Notes: generated from the sequence alone by a model not told the origin. A stretch of DNA of 9,553 nucleotides from an uncultured Eubacteriales bacterium (GCA_949742895.1 CATJRT010000152.1:1-9553), one strand, 5' to 3'; shown: positions 1 through 6,054, numbered from the stretch's first letter. A program made the numbers and translations.

Positions 1-1472
1 ACGGCCCCCGTCAGTCCCCCCTCCATGGTGGGGGCATTGGCACATTTCGCCAGCAGCAGCACACGGCAGCCCTGCTCCTGATAAGGGGCCACCATGTGCT
101 GAAGGTCGGTGTACCGTTTGCCCATGATGAACTCCGGTGCGCCCACCACGAAGGCGCCGTAGGCCTTGAACACCACCGCCGACCACTTGTGGGCGGAGGT
201 GAAGGGCACGGTGCGCTCCACCTGCCACACGGAAGACTTGGAAAACCGCGCCACCATGGCCCGCGCCGTGTCGTTGTCCGCGTCGATGGCCCGGTAATAG
301 GCATTGAAGATATCCTCCACCTTCCCTGTGGGATAGCGGTCCTCGTCCAGGGGGACCACCTCCTGCACAGACATCTCCGGCTGAGTGATAGTGCCCGTCT
401 TGTCCACACACAAAACGTCCACATGGGCCAGGGTTTCCACAGCGGACATCTCATGGACCAGCGTGTTTCGCTGGGCAAGCCGCATAACGGACACCGCCAG
501 CGCCACGCTGGTGAGCAGGTACAAACCCTCGGGGATCATGCCAATCAGCAGAGCCACCACAGCAGGCACCGCCTCGTTAAACGGGTTTTGCTGGACAATC
601 ATCTCGTTATAAAAGAGGGCCGCACCGATGGGGATGAGTGCAAAGCCAATGAAGCGGATCAGCTTGTCCAAAGACTTCATCATCTCCGACCGGCCCACTC
701 CCTGGTCCGCCTTGGCCTCCAGGGACAGCCGGGAGGCATAGCTGTATACCCCCACCCGGTCCAGTCGGGCGCGACACTTTCCGGACACCACAAAGCTGCC
801 CGACAGCAGCTCGTCCCCCGGATCTTTGGTGATAGGATCAGCCTCGCCGGTGATGAGGGCCTCGTTTACCGTCACCTGACCGGACAGCACTGGACCATCG
901 GCGGGGATCTGATCCCCTGCCCCCAGCTCCACAATGTCCTCCCGCACCAACTTGTGCAGGGGAACCGTGCCAAGCTGTCCATCCCGCACCACCTTCACTC
1001 GGGTCTCACTGAGCAGGTTCAGCTTGGCCAAGGTAGCCCGGGAGCGAAGCTGCTGTATGATGCCGATGAGGGAGTTGATGATAGCGATGCCCAGGAACAT
1101 CATGTCCCGGAAGTTGCCTGAAATCACCAGCAGCACGGACAGCACTACAAACACCAGGTTGAAAAAGGTCAGTGTGTTCTCCCGGATGATCTGCCCGGTG
1201 GTTTTGGTGCTGGCATTGGGCACCTCGTTGCCGTAGCCGTTCTCCAGCAGCTCGGATGCCTGGGCATAGGTCAGGCCCTGGGTGGGGTCGGGAAAGATGC
1301 GCTCGATCTGCTTCCTGGGGCGATGGTCCTCCTGCCCCCGCCGCCCCTGGCGGGAGGAGCGGCCGGACCGGGTGCTTTTTTCCTCTTTTGCCGTCCGGGT
1401 CCCACCGTCGGACCGGTCCCGGCGGCTCTGTTCCTCCTGCTCCGGAGGGAGCTGATATCCCTGCTGAGCCAT
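1..1472 (-). CDS. P-type cation-translocating ATPase, CtpE-like (partial, C-terminus beyond window)
   Basis: Only the first 490 residues are in the window. They carry P-type ATPase landmarks in order: paired membrane helices around 101-140, the actuator-domain motif TGEADP (208-213), a helix pair around 270-330 with the ion-site motif MIPEGL (312-317), and the phosphorylation motif DKTGTIT with Asp357, followed by the nucleotide-binding domain (KWSAVVF near 429). The wording NTLTFFNLV, the stretch after PEGL and the phosphorylation site resemble mycobacterial CtpE, reported as a calcium transporter, so Ca2+ or another cation is plausible but not proven. Start: ATG at 1472 preceded by AAAGGAG nine bases upstream. 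Residues 1-55 are a charged, Arg/Gln/Glu-rich, probably disordered cytoplasmic extension. The gene stands alone behind a predicted promoter and is separated from the kinase gene by 237 bp. Family certain, substrate uncertain. Confidence 0.93.
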   Translation of the reverse strand, partial: MAQQGYQLPPEQEEQSRRDRSDGGTRTAKEEKSTRSGRSSRQGRRGQEDHRPRKQIERIFPDPTQGLTYAQASELLENGYGNEVPNASTKTTGQIIRENTLTFFNLVFVVLSVLLVISGNFRDMMFLGIAIINSLIGIIQQLRSRATLAKLNLLSETRVKVVRDGQLGTVPLHKLVREDIVELGAGDQIPADGPVLSGQVTVNEALITGEADPITKDPGDELLSGSFVVSGKCRARLDRVGVYSYASRLSLEAKADQGVGRSEMMKSLDKLIRFIGFALIPIGAALFYNEMIVQQNPFNEAVPAVVALLIGMIPEGLYLLTSVALAVSVMRLAQRNTLVHEMSAVETLAHVDVLCVDKTGTITQPEMSVQEVVPLDEDRYPTGKVEDIFNAYYRAIDADNDTARAMVARFSKSSVWQVERTVPFTSAHKWSAVVFKAYGAFVVGAPEFIMGKRYTDLQHMVAPYQEQGCRVLLLAKCANAPTMEGGLTGA

Positions 1473-1542
1473 ATGCACCGGCTCCTTTACTCATCAAAAT
1501 ATTTCATGTGCTTCCATCGCGCACAGCGCGTCAATTGCTGAT

Positions 1543-1571
1543 ATTTTACCATAAACGGAGGCCGGCGTAAA
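1543..1571 (-). promoter_or_regulatory. Predicted sigma-A promoter of the P-type ATPase gene
   Basis: On the minus strand, TTTACG (1571-1566) and TAAAAT (1548-1543) are 17 bp apart, and the -10 box is preceded by TGG, giving an extended -10. The transcript would have a leader of about 65 nt. The -35 box lies in the loop and inner stem of the hairpin at 1560-1580. This rests on a consensus match only. Confidence 0.45.
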
Positions 1572-1580
1572 GCGCCGGCC
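1560..1580. terminator. GC-rich hairpin, possible terminator between kinase and ATPase genes
   Basis: GGCCGGCG (1560-1567) pairs perfectly with CGCCGGCC (1573-1580) around a 5-nt loop. The plus-strand side is followed by a T-rich run; on the minus strand, which carries the flanking genes, the following bases (TCCGTTTATGG) form only a weak U-tract. It is likely the end of the kinase-containing transcript, but it would be an imperfect intrinsic terminator in that direction. Confidence 0.4.
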
Positions 1581-1612
1581 CTTTAACGTTTTATTAAATT
1601 CGACAAATCAGA

Positions 1613-1710
1613 AGCGCTGAGCCGTCGTGAGCAGTGGCTGTCCGCTTGGCCGCTTTTCCTCCGACTCAGGGCACAGACATCCGGGGGCTTCCACCCGCCT
1701 GCTCAGCGCT
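1613..1710 (-). repeat. 10-bp inverted repeat enclosing about 78 nt after the kinase stop codon
   Basis: AGCGCTGAGC (1613-1622) is the exact reverse complement of GCTCAGCGCT (1701-1710). The right arm touches the last base of the kinase stop codon, so the 3' UTR of that operon could fold into a long stem-loop with secondary pairing inside. The interior was compared by eye with cobalamin riboswitch and SRP RNA conserved motifs and matched neither. The role is unknown: it may be a 3'-end stability structure or part of a compound terminator. Confidence 0.3.
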
Positions 1711-2609
1711 CAGATATTCCATCGTACCTCAATGGTAAACACCCCATCCTTCCAGCGGGCCTGGGCCGTGTGGCCCATGCGCTCCGCCAGCGCCTTAACG
1801 ATGGCCAGCCCCAGCCCCGTGGACTGTCCCGTGCGCATCTTGTCGGCGGTATAGAACCGCTCGAACACGTGGGCAGCGTCCTCGGCAGTCATGTCCGGCG
1901 CGGGATTCGAAAAGGAGGACACCACCTGCGCCCCCTCCCGGTACAGCTTGACGGATAACGTGCCCGTGCCATGGCGCAAGGCGTTGGTGAGCAGGTTGGA
2001 GACGATCCGGGCGGCCGCCCCGCTGTCCGCCCACACCTGGGGCAGTCCCTCTGCCAGCGCCACCTCCATCTCCAGTCCCGCCTGCTCGATCTGCTCGTAG
2101 GCCCCGGTGAGCTGGTCGGACAGCAGCCTCACCAGGTCCACCCGCTCCCGCTCCAGAGGCAGCTCGCCCCCCTCGATGCGGGACAGGTCGTAGAAGGCGG
2201 CGATGAAGGTCTGCAAAGTCCGGGCGCGGCCTTCGATTACCCGCAGATACTCCGCCCGCTGCTTCGAAGACAGGCCGTCCCCCTCCAACAGCTGCAAATA
2301 GCCCAGGATGGAGGTCAGCGGCGTGCGCAGGTCGTGGGACACATTGGCGATCTGCTGGCGCATGGCCCGCTCCCTCTCCCGGTAGGCCATCCCTTCCGCC
2401 TGCCGCAGCTCCAACAGCTCGTTGAGGCACACCAGCAGCGCCTCCACCCCAGCGCTGGGACAGGCCAGCGAGAGCCGCACTGTGGTCTCGTTGCGCATCT
2501 GTGCGCGCATCTGCTCCACGTTCCGGCGCAGCCCCCGCTCCAGCGCCGCCTGCCGTCCCATCAGTACAGCGCACACCAGCGCCAGCAGTACACTAACGAC
2601 GATCCACAT
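1710..2609 (-). CDS. Sensor histidine kinase of the ABC-transporter module
   Basis: A 299-residue kinase with one N-terminal membrane helix (about 2-18), a short linker with no visible HAMP or extracellular sensor domain, a dimerization/phosphoacceptor helix with SHDLRTPLTS (His92), an N box NLLTNALRHG (Asn209), an F-box-like FERFY (249-253) and a G2 box TGLGLAI (264-270). The G1 box is degenerate (SNPAPDM around 234-240), as is common in kinases that accompany BcrAB-type transporters. The start is set at ATG 2609 because AAGGGG sits nine bases upstream; a GTG at 2627 and an ATG at 2618 in the same frame have poorer ribosome sites. It is the last gene of the regulator-transporter-kinase cluster. 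With so small a sensing part, it probably senses through the membrane or the transporter; this is inference. Confidence 0.93.
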   Translation of the reverse strand: MWIVVSVLLALVCAVLMGRQAALERGLRRNVEQMRAQMRNETTVRLSLACPSAGVEALLVCLNELLELRQAEGMAYRERERAMRQQIANVSHDLRTPLTSILGYLQLLEGDGLSSKQRAEYLRVIEGRARTLQTFIAAFYDLSRIEGGELPLERERVDLVRLLSDQLTGAYEQIEQAGLEMEVALAEGLPQVWADSGAAARIVSNLLTNALRHGTGTLSVKLYREGAQVVSSFSNPAPDMTAEDAAHVFERFYTADKMRTGQSTGLGLAIVKALAERMGHTAQARWKDGVFTIEVRWNI

Positions 2610-2629
2610 GATGGTCATCCCCTTCACGC

Positions 2630-2661
2630 CGTTCAGCCGGACCTCCCGGTCCGGCTGAACG
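2630..2661 (-). other. Perfect 14-bp intercistronic RNA hairpin with a GNRA tetraloop
   Basis: The arms 2630-2643 and 2648-2661 are perfectly complementary over 14 bp. As RNA from the minus strand the loop reads GGGA, a GNRA tetraloop. It lies 5 nt after the micropeptide stop codon and just before the kinase ribosome site. No U-tract follows, so it is not a standard terminator. Likely roles are blocking exonucleases, setting the ratio of transporter to kinase transcript, or partial attenuation. Confidence 0.75.
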
Positions 2662-2666
2662 ACGCC

Positions 2667-2747
2667 TTATTTTTTCGGCCTTTGAAAAATACAGCTCAGG
2701 CCGCAGATAAATACCGCCGCTATGGCGATCCACAACGCCAACTGCAT
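2667..2747 (-). CDS. 26-residue single-helix membrane micropeptide
   Basis: An ATG at 2747 preceded by GGAGG with 7 nt spacing opens a 26-codon frame ending in TAA. The peptide reads MQLALWIAIAAVFICGLSC followed by IFQRPKK: residues 2-21 form one hydrophobic helix with two cysteines (15 and 19) and the tail is strongly basic, predicting an N-out/C-in membrane peptide. It lies 19 bp after the permease stop and 57 bp before the kinase start, within the same transcript. I do not recognise a family. By position it could be a small subunit of the ABC transporter or a link between transporter and kinase, comparable in size to known small regulatory membrane peptides such as KdpF. That it is translated is inferred from the strong ribosome site, sensible composition and location. 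Confidence 0.6.
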   Translation of the reverse strand: MQLALWIAIAAVFICGLSCIFQRPKK

Positions 2748-2766
2748 CCTGTCGCCTCCACGCTCC

Positions 2767-3546
2767 TCATTTTATCTCTTTCCGCTTGAAGCCCCATATC
2801 CCGACGGCGGTGGACACAGCCACCCAGAACAGCCCCACGATCCACGCCTTGCCCAGAAAGGCCCAATCGCCCACTACGCTTTTGGCCGCGCTCATCACAG
2901 GCCCCGGCATATATTCGTGTATCTTCAGCAACAGACTCCCCAAATTTCCCCGGACGAGCAGGCCTGCCAGCTCCACAAATGTGTCCAGCACCATGTAGAT
3001 CCCTACATACAGGAAGGAACTGCCGATCTCGTTATGGACCAGGAACAGGCACATACAGGCCACTGCCTGTCCTCCCAGCCACAGGGGCAGGCACGCCCCA
3101 AGGAAATAGCCCACGATGAGCAGGGCGTCCGCAGTGCTGTAAAACCCGACCGCCCCCTCATGGGGCAGGATCACGGCGCACAGGCCCAAAAAATAGCCAA
3201 GCATAACCACCATAAACGCCACAGACATCAGCGCCATCGCAATCAGCTTTCCCAAATAAACGCGGGCGCGGCTCAGACCGAAGGACACCTCGTTTTTCAG
3301 TGTGGAGTTCTTGTACTGTGTGGCGAACACCATATCCCCGGTCAGCAGGCACATACAGCTCCCGATGGCGCCGAATTCCAAAACTATGATGATGGCCCCG
3401 CCGAAGGGGGTGGGATACGAGTGGGAATTGTGGAAAGCGTAGCCCGCCACCATCAGGCTCTCCAGCAGCAGGAATATCCCCAGGGTGATGTAGACGTATT
3501 TCCGCCGCAGCACCTTATACAGCTCGGCGCGGATGTAGTTAAGCAT
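2767..3546 (-). CDS. ABC-2 type transporter permease (BcrB-like)
   Basis: A 259-residue integral membrane protein with an amphipathic basic N-terminus (MLNYIRAELYKVLRRK), typical of ABC-2 permeases, followed by about six hydrophobic segments: roughly 18-38, 48-75, 101-128, 140-172, 176-196 and 230-250. The C-terminus GFKRKEIK is basic and cytoplasmic. It is the membrane partner of the ATPase encoded just upstream, probably exporting or detaching a peptide antibiotic, bacteriocin or other membrane-active compound. The start is ATG 3546, inside the ATPase stop region (8-bp overlap), implying translational coupling; the same frame can be read upstream to a TTG at 3561 but this is less likely. 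The exported substrate is not visible from sequence. Confidence 0.88.
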   Translation of the reverse strand: MLNYIRAELYKVLRRKYVYITLGIFLLLESLMVAGYAFHNSHSYPTPFGGAIIIVLEFGAIGSCMCLLTGDMVFATQYKNSTLKNEVSFGLSRARVYLGKLIAMALMSVAFMVVMLGYFLGLCAVILPHEGAVGFYSTADALLIVGYFLGACLPLWLGGQAVACMCLFLVHNEIGSSFLYVGIYMVLDTFVELAGLLVRGNLGSLLLKIHEYMPGPVMSAAKSVVGDWAFLGKAWIVGLFWVAVSTAVGIWGFKRKEIK

Positions 3547-4465
3547 GATCCCCACCCCCAATCAGGTTCAGGAAGTAGGCTTCCAGGTCCGCGCCCTTCT
3601 GCTCCATGGCCAGCAGGGCCACCCCATTTTGCGCCAGGGCGTAGGACGCCCTCTTGGGATCGTCCAGACAGTCATAAAGCTGCACCACGTTGCCGGGGAG
3701 CACCTCGAACTGGTCGGTGCCCAGTTGGGTCTGGAGAACAGCGGCGGCGCGGGACGCGTCGTCCACCTCTAACCGCAGGCAGGTGCGGCACTTGTCGTGG
3801 AGGGCCTGAGCGGAGATCTCCTCCACCAACCTGCCCTTCTCCATAAAGCCGTACCGGGTGGCGATAGCGGACAGCTCGGACAGGATATGGCTGGAGATCA
3901 GGATGGTGGTACGCCCCTCCTGGTTCAGGGTACGCAGCATCTGCCGGAACTCTGCCACTCCCTCCGGGTCCAGGCCGTTGATCGGCTCGTCCAGGATGAG
4001 GAAGTCCGGGTGGTTCATCAGGGCCAGGGCCAGCCCAAGCCGCTGCTTCATGCCCAAGGAAAAGGTCTTAAACTTTTTCTTCCCCGTATCCGCCAGGTCC
4101 ACCAGCTCCAGCACCTCGTCCACTGCGCCCCTGCCGGGGATGCCCCGCTGAAGGCGGTAGTATTCCAGATTCTCGCGGGCGGTGAGGAAGGGGGAGAAGG
4201 AGGGTATCTCGATCTTAGCCCCGGTACGTGGGCGCTGGAGCCGCATATCCTTCCCCGACGCGCCGAACAGCTCCATCTCGCCTCCGGTGGGCTGGGACTG
4301 GCCGGTGACCATCCGCATGAGGGTGGTCTTGCCCGCCCCATTGCGGCCCACCAGCCCGTAGATATCGCCCCGGCGCACCATCATGTCCACGCCGTCCAGC
4401 GCCATGAAGCTGCCATAGGCCCGCCGCAGGCCGGAGGGGACCAGCACTGCCGTATTGTCATTCAT
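3539..4465 (-). CDS. ABC transporter ATP-binding protein (BcrA/lantibiotic-protection type)
   Basis: A 308-residue protein with a full nucleotide-binding domain: Walker A GRNGAGKT (40-47), the BcrA-type segment TGAKIEIPSFSPFLTARENL (81-100) in place of a classical Q-loop, signature FSLGMKQR (135-142), Walker B FLILDEP (155-161) with Glu160, the D-loop NGLDP, and switch His193 in SSHILSE. About 90 residues after the domain form a C-terminal region typical of ABC-2 exporters. It powers the overlapping permease. Start ATG 4465, with an imperfect purine-rich ribosome site (AAAGG) upstream. It has its own promoter with a probable regulator site, so it is likely induced by the response regulator encoded before it. 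Such modules usually protect against bacitracin-like or lantibiotic peptides; here the substrate is inferred. Confidence 0.93.
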   Translation of the reverse strand: MNDNTAVLVPSGLRRAYGSFMALDGVDMMVRRGDIYGLVGRNGAGKTTLMRMVTGQSQPTGGEMELFGASGKDMRLQRPRTGAKIEIPSFSPFLTARENLEYYRLQRGIPGRGAVDEVLELVDLADTGKKKFKTFSLGMKQRLGLALALMNHPDFLILDEPINGLDPEGVAEFRQMLRTLNQEGRTTILISSHILSELSAIATRYGFMEKGRLVEEISAQALHDKCRTCLRLEVDDASRAAAVLQTQLGTDQFEVLPGNVVQLYDCLDDPKRASYALAQNGVALLAMEQKGADLEAYFLNLIGGGDHA

Positions 4466-4497
4466 CGCGTTCCCGCCTTTCTTTTCGTTGTAAGCCC

Positions 4498-4526
4498 ATA
4501 ATACCAGCGAAAGGCCAAAACTCTGA
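4498..4526 (-). promoter_or_regulatory. Predicted activator-dependent promoter of the ABC transporter genes
   Basis: On the minus strand, TATTAT (4503-4498) makes a fair -10 box. The hexamer at the matching -35 position, TCAGAG (4526-4521), is far from consensus. A weak -35 directly next to a tandem repeat is characteristic of promoters that need a PhoB/OmpR-type activator. The leader would be about 25 nt. Confidence 0.4.
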
Positions 4527-4529
4527 AAA

Positions 4530-4551
4530 GGAAGTCTAAAGAAATCCTAAA
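4530..4551 (-). promoter_or_regulatory. 11-bp direct repeat, candidate response-regulator binding site
   Basis: Read on the minus strand, TTTAGGATTTC (4551-4541) and TTTAGACTTCC (4540-4530) are adjacent 11-mers that agree at 8 of 11 positions. OmpR/PhoB-family regulators bind head-to-tail as dimers on half-sites 11 bp apart. The repeat abuts the degenerate -35 of the transporter promoter, and a third, poorer copy (4529-4519) overlaps that -35. The cognate regulator gene ends 12 bp away. Confidence 0.5.
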
Positions 4552-4562
4552 TATTGGTGGTG

Positions 4563-5252
4563 TCACGCTTCTGCCAGCTTAAAGCCGATACCCCACACTG
4601 TTTTGATGTAGGTCCGGTCCGGGTCGGCCTTGGCCAGCTTGGCCCGGAGATTGCTGACGTGGACGTTCACCGTGTTGTCGTCCCCGATAAAGTCCTCTCC
4701 CCAAACGGATTCGTAGATCTGCGCCCGGGAAAAAGCCCGGCGTGGGCTTCCCATCAGAAGCGCCAAAATGTCGAACTCCCGGCTGGTGAGAGCCGCCTCA
4801 TGCCCGTTCACCGTCACAGTATGGCTGTCCTGGTCCAGGGTCAACGGTCCAGCGGACAGCACCTGGGATTTTACTGCGGAAAACTGGCGGCTGCGGCGAA
4901 GCTGAGCCTCCACACGGGCCAGTACCTCCGTATTGTCAAAGGGCTTGGGGATGAAGTCGTCCGCCCCCAGGCGGAGCACGTTCACCCGGTCCGACACTCC
5001 CACCTTGGCGGACACTACAATGATGGGCATGGTCTTCCCCTGTCGCAGGCGGGCGATCAGCTCCTCCCCTGTGACGCCAGGAAGCATCAGGTCCAGCAGC
5101 ATCAGATCGTATTCGTATTTATCCGCCCACAGCAGAGCCTCGCTGCCGGAAAAGGCGGAGCGGCAGGTGTAGCCCGCCCCCTCTAAAATGGTACACAGCA
5201 GACGGTTGATGTCCGCGTCGTCCTCTACAATCAGGATATTGGCAGTCTCCAC
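4563..5252 (-). CDS. OmpR/PhoB-family response regulator
   Basis: A 229-residue two-domain regulator. The receiver domain (about 5-118) has the acidic pair Glu10/Asp11/Asp12, phosphoacceptor Asp54 in DLMLLDLMLPG, the conserved Ser/Thr position in VVSAK and the Lys in PKPF. The winged-helix DNA-binding domain (about 135-229) has the expected LTSREFDILALL start and the recognition-helix region VNVHVSNLRAKL, ending with TVWGIGFKL. The start is GTG 5252, because AGGAGGG lies six bases upstream; an in-frame ATG at 5276 lies within the predicted -10 region and has no ribosome site. It is paired with the kinase encoded four genes downstream and probably activates the transporter promoter through the repeat at 4530-4551. 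Confidence 0.95.
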   Translation of the reverse strand: METANILIVEDDADINRLLCTILEGAGYTCRSAFSGSEALLWADKYEYDLMLLDLMLPGVTGEELIARLRQGKTMPIIVVSAKVGVSDRVNVLRLGADDFIPKPFDNTEVLARVEAQLRRSRQFSAVKSQVLSAGPLTLDQDSHTVTVNGHEAALTSREFDILALLMGSPRRAFSRAQIYESVWGEDFIGDDNTVNVHVSNLRAKLAKADPDRTYIKTVWGIGFKLAEA

Positions 5253-5274
5253 GGGTATCCCTCCTATAATATCC

Positions 5275-5304
5275 ATTGTAGCACAACACCCCCGGTACCG
5301 CCAA
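5275..5304 (-). promoter_or_regulatory. Predicted promoter of the response-regulator gene
   Basis: On the minus strand, TTGGCG (5304-5299) and TACAAT (5280-5275) are separated by 18 bp. Transcription would start near 5268, giving a leader of about 16 nt that begins just before the AGGAGGG ribosome site. The -35 box lies in the spacer of the inverted repeat at 5289-5315. Confidence 0.5.
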
Positions 5305-5315
5305 GATACCGGGGG
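5289..5315. repeat. 9-bp GC-rich inverted repeat around the regulator -35 box
   Basis: CCCCCGGTA (5289-5297) and TACCGGGGG (5307-5315) are perfect inverted copies separated by 9 bp. The repeat lies 39 bp after the coat-protein gene stop, so as RNA it may end that transcript, although no clear U-tract follows on the minus strand. As DNA it could be an operator covering the -35. The two roles are not exclusive. Confidence 0.6.
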
Positions 5316-5320
5316 CGTAC

Positions 5321-5341
5321 TTTAGAAATTTTTAAGGTTTC
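5321..5341 (+). promoter_or_regulatory. Possible second response-regulator site upstream of its own gene
   Basis: The plus-strand bases here match the direct-repeat site in front of the ABC genes at 15 of 21 positions (pattern TTTAGRA then TTWAG, same 11-bp phase). It is 17 bp upstream of the regulator -35 but in the opposite orientation to transcription. A-T richness makes chance similarity possible; if real it suggests autoregulation. Confidence 0.22.
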
Positions 5342-5354
5342 AAATGAAATGGTG

Positions 5355-5618
5355 TCACGCTCCGACAGTGGGAGCCTGGTTGGTAAATTTCTGCGCTGCC
5401 TGGGCAACCTGCTGGGGCTGGGCCTGCTCCACAGTGTACCAGCCCTTCTGCTTGGCAGTCTCGAACAGCTCGGTCTGAGTCTTATGGCCTTGGCTGAGCA
5501 TATTGACGAAGGCATCCCGCAGCTTCACGTTGGTGCACTCGGACGCAAACAGGTTGTAGTTGGTGCTCATCTTCTTCTCGGTGAGCAGCAGGTCAGTGAT
5601 GATCTCAGATTCTTTCAT
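5355..5618 (-). CDS. CotF-family spore coat protein
   Basis: An 87-residue, mostly helical protein. The sequence KESEIITDLLLTEKKMSTNYNLFASECTN.. KLRDAFVNML, followed by a KGWYTVEQA motif and a Gln/Ala-rich tail, matches the CotF/ferritin-like coat family of Clostridia, in which the Y-x-x-x-x-x-E-C segment and the K-G-W/Y-Y turn are conserved. CotF proteins are deposited in the spore coat; biochemical function is poorly known. Start ATG 5618 with AGGAGGG seven bases upstream. It follows the 61-residue helical gene by 12 bp and is almost certainly co-transcribed with it from the sigma-G-like promoter. The pair presumably works late in sporulation. Confidence 0.85.
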   Translation of the reverse strand: MKESEIITDLLLTEKKMSTNYNLFASECTNVKLRDAFVNMLSQGHKTQTELFETAKQKGWYTVEQAQPQQVAQAAQKFTNQAPTVGA

Positions 5619-5630
5619 GCCGGTCCCTCC

Positions 5631-5816
5631 TTATTTCAAAAAGGTGAGCAGGGTGTCGTAGTTCTGCTTGTGCTGGGTGGCGTACTGGGTGTAGCTGTTT
5701 TTCAGCTCCGTTTCAGTGGTGGCCTGGGCTGCGTCCTGGTATTTGCAGCAAAGCATCCGCTCAAAGCCAAGCTGGTCCTCCAGCGCAGACAGCTCTTTGG
5801 TGCTCAGGTTTACCAT
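5631..5816 (-). CDS. Small ferritin-like/coat-associated helical protein
   Basis: A 61-residue all-helical protein beginning MVNLSTKELSALEDQLGFER. Two helices joined by a turn near TTETELKNSY, with Glu and His positions (Glu19, His49), resemble one half of a ferritin-like bundle. Short proteins of this type are commonly encoded directly before CotF-family genes in Clostridia, and I recognise it by that pairing. The start is ATG 5816, preceded by a perfect AAGGAGGT with 7 nt spacing; an in-frame ATG at 5846 overlaps the predicted -10 and is rejected. It may form heteromeric helical bundles with the CotF protein; that is inference. Confidence 0.8.
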   Translation of the reverse strand: MVNLSTKELSALEDQLGFERMLCCKYQDAAQATTETELKNSYTQYATQHKQNYDTLLTFLK

Positions 5817-5845
5817 ATGGGATACCTCCTTGTCAAAAGTATCCA

Positions 5846-5874
5846 TAGTATGGCCCCTTTTCCAGTACTTATGC
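5846..5874 (-). promoter_or_regulatory. Sigma-G (forespore) type promoter of the coat gene pair
   Basis: On the minus strand, GCATA (5874-5870) and CATACTA (5852-5846) are 17 bp apart, matching the sigma-G pattern (GYATR, then CATnnTA). Transcription would start near 5839, giving a leader of about 23 nt with a perfect ribosome site. The related sigma-F consensus cannot be fully excluded. Confidence 0.6.
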
Positions 5875-5957
5875 ACAGAGCCAAAAATAAGCCGGCCCAC
5901 CGGAAAGCCTTACGCCCCTTGTTTCCACAGTTTTAACCTCCCCATAGTCCATATCAA

Positions 5958-5989
5958 AACCCGGATACTCTTTTTTAAGTATCCGGGTT
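5958..5989 (-). terminator. Intrinsic terminator downstream of the sialidase-like gene
   Basis: AACCCGGATACT (5958-5969) pairs perfectly with AGTATCCGGGTT (5978-5989), a 12-bp stem with an 8-nt loop. On the minus strand the 3' arm runs into TTTTGATAT. It lies about 65 bp past the sialidase-like stop codon and before the coat-gene promoter, insulating the two units. A similar T-run does not follow on the plus strand. Confidence 0.7.
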
Positions 5990-6003
5990 CTTCGGCAGGC
6001 TGA

Positions 6004-6029
6004 GGGCAGCCGGCTTTCACCGGCTGCCC
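6004..6029 (-). terminator. Second hairpin downstream of the sialidase-like gene
   Basis: GGGCAGCCGG (6004-6013) and CCGGCTGCCC (6020-6029) form a perfect 10-bp stem with a 6-nt loop, extendable by a CTGA/TCAG outer pairing. It has no U-tract on the minus strand, so it more likely protects the 3' end or assists the terminator at 5958-5989 as a tandem structure. Confidence 0.5.
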
Positions 6030-6054
6030 CGTCAGACTATGTTGCGATTGTTTT

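Noticed and set aside
96..1121. A 341-codon plus-strand frame opposite the P-type ATPase
   Set aside because: It is a shadow of the ATPase frame, which has all family motifs and a ribosome site; the shadow protein is His/Gln-rich and unlike any family.
1613..1710. Possible cobalamin riboswitch or SRP RNA in the structured stretch
   Set aside because: Some short strings recall these RNAs, but the conserved B12-box and SRP GGAAGGAAGCAGCC-like cores are absent and the position after a gene is wrong for a riboswitch.
2722..3846. A 374-codon plus-strand frame across permease and ATPase genes
   Set aside because: It spans two genuine minus-strand genes and has no ribosome site or recognisable domain.
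5817..5900. Longer N-terminus for the 61-residue coat-associated protein
   Set aside because: The extension would read through the sigma-G promoter, while a perfect AAGGAGGT precedes the ATG at 5816.
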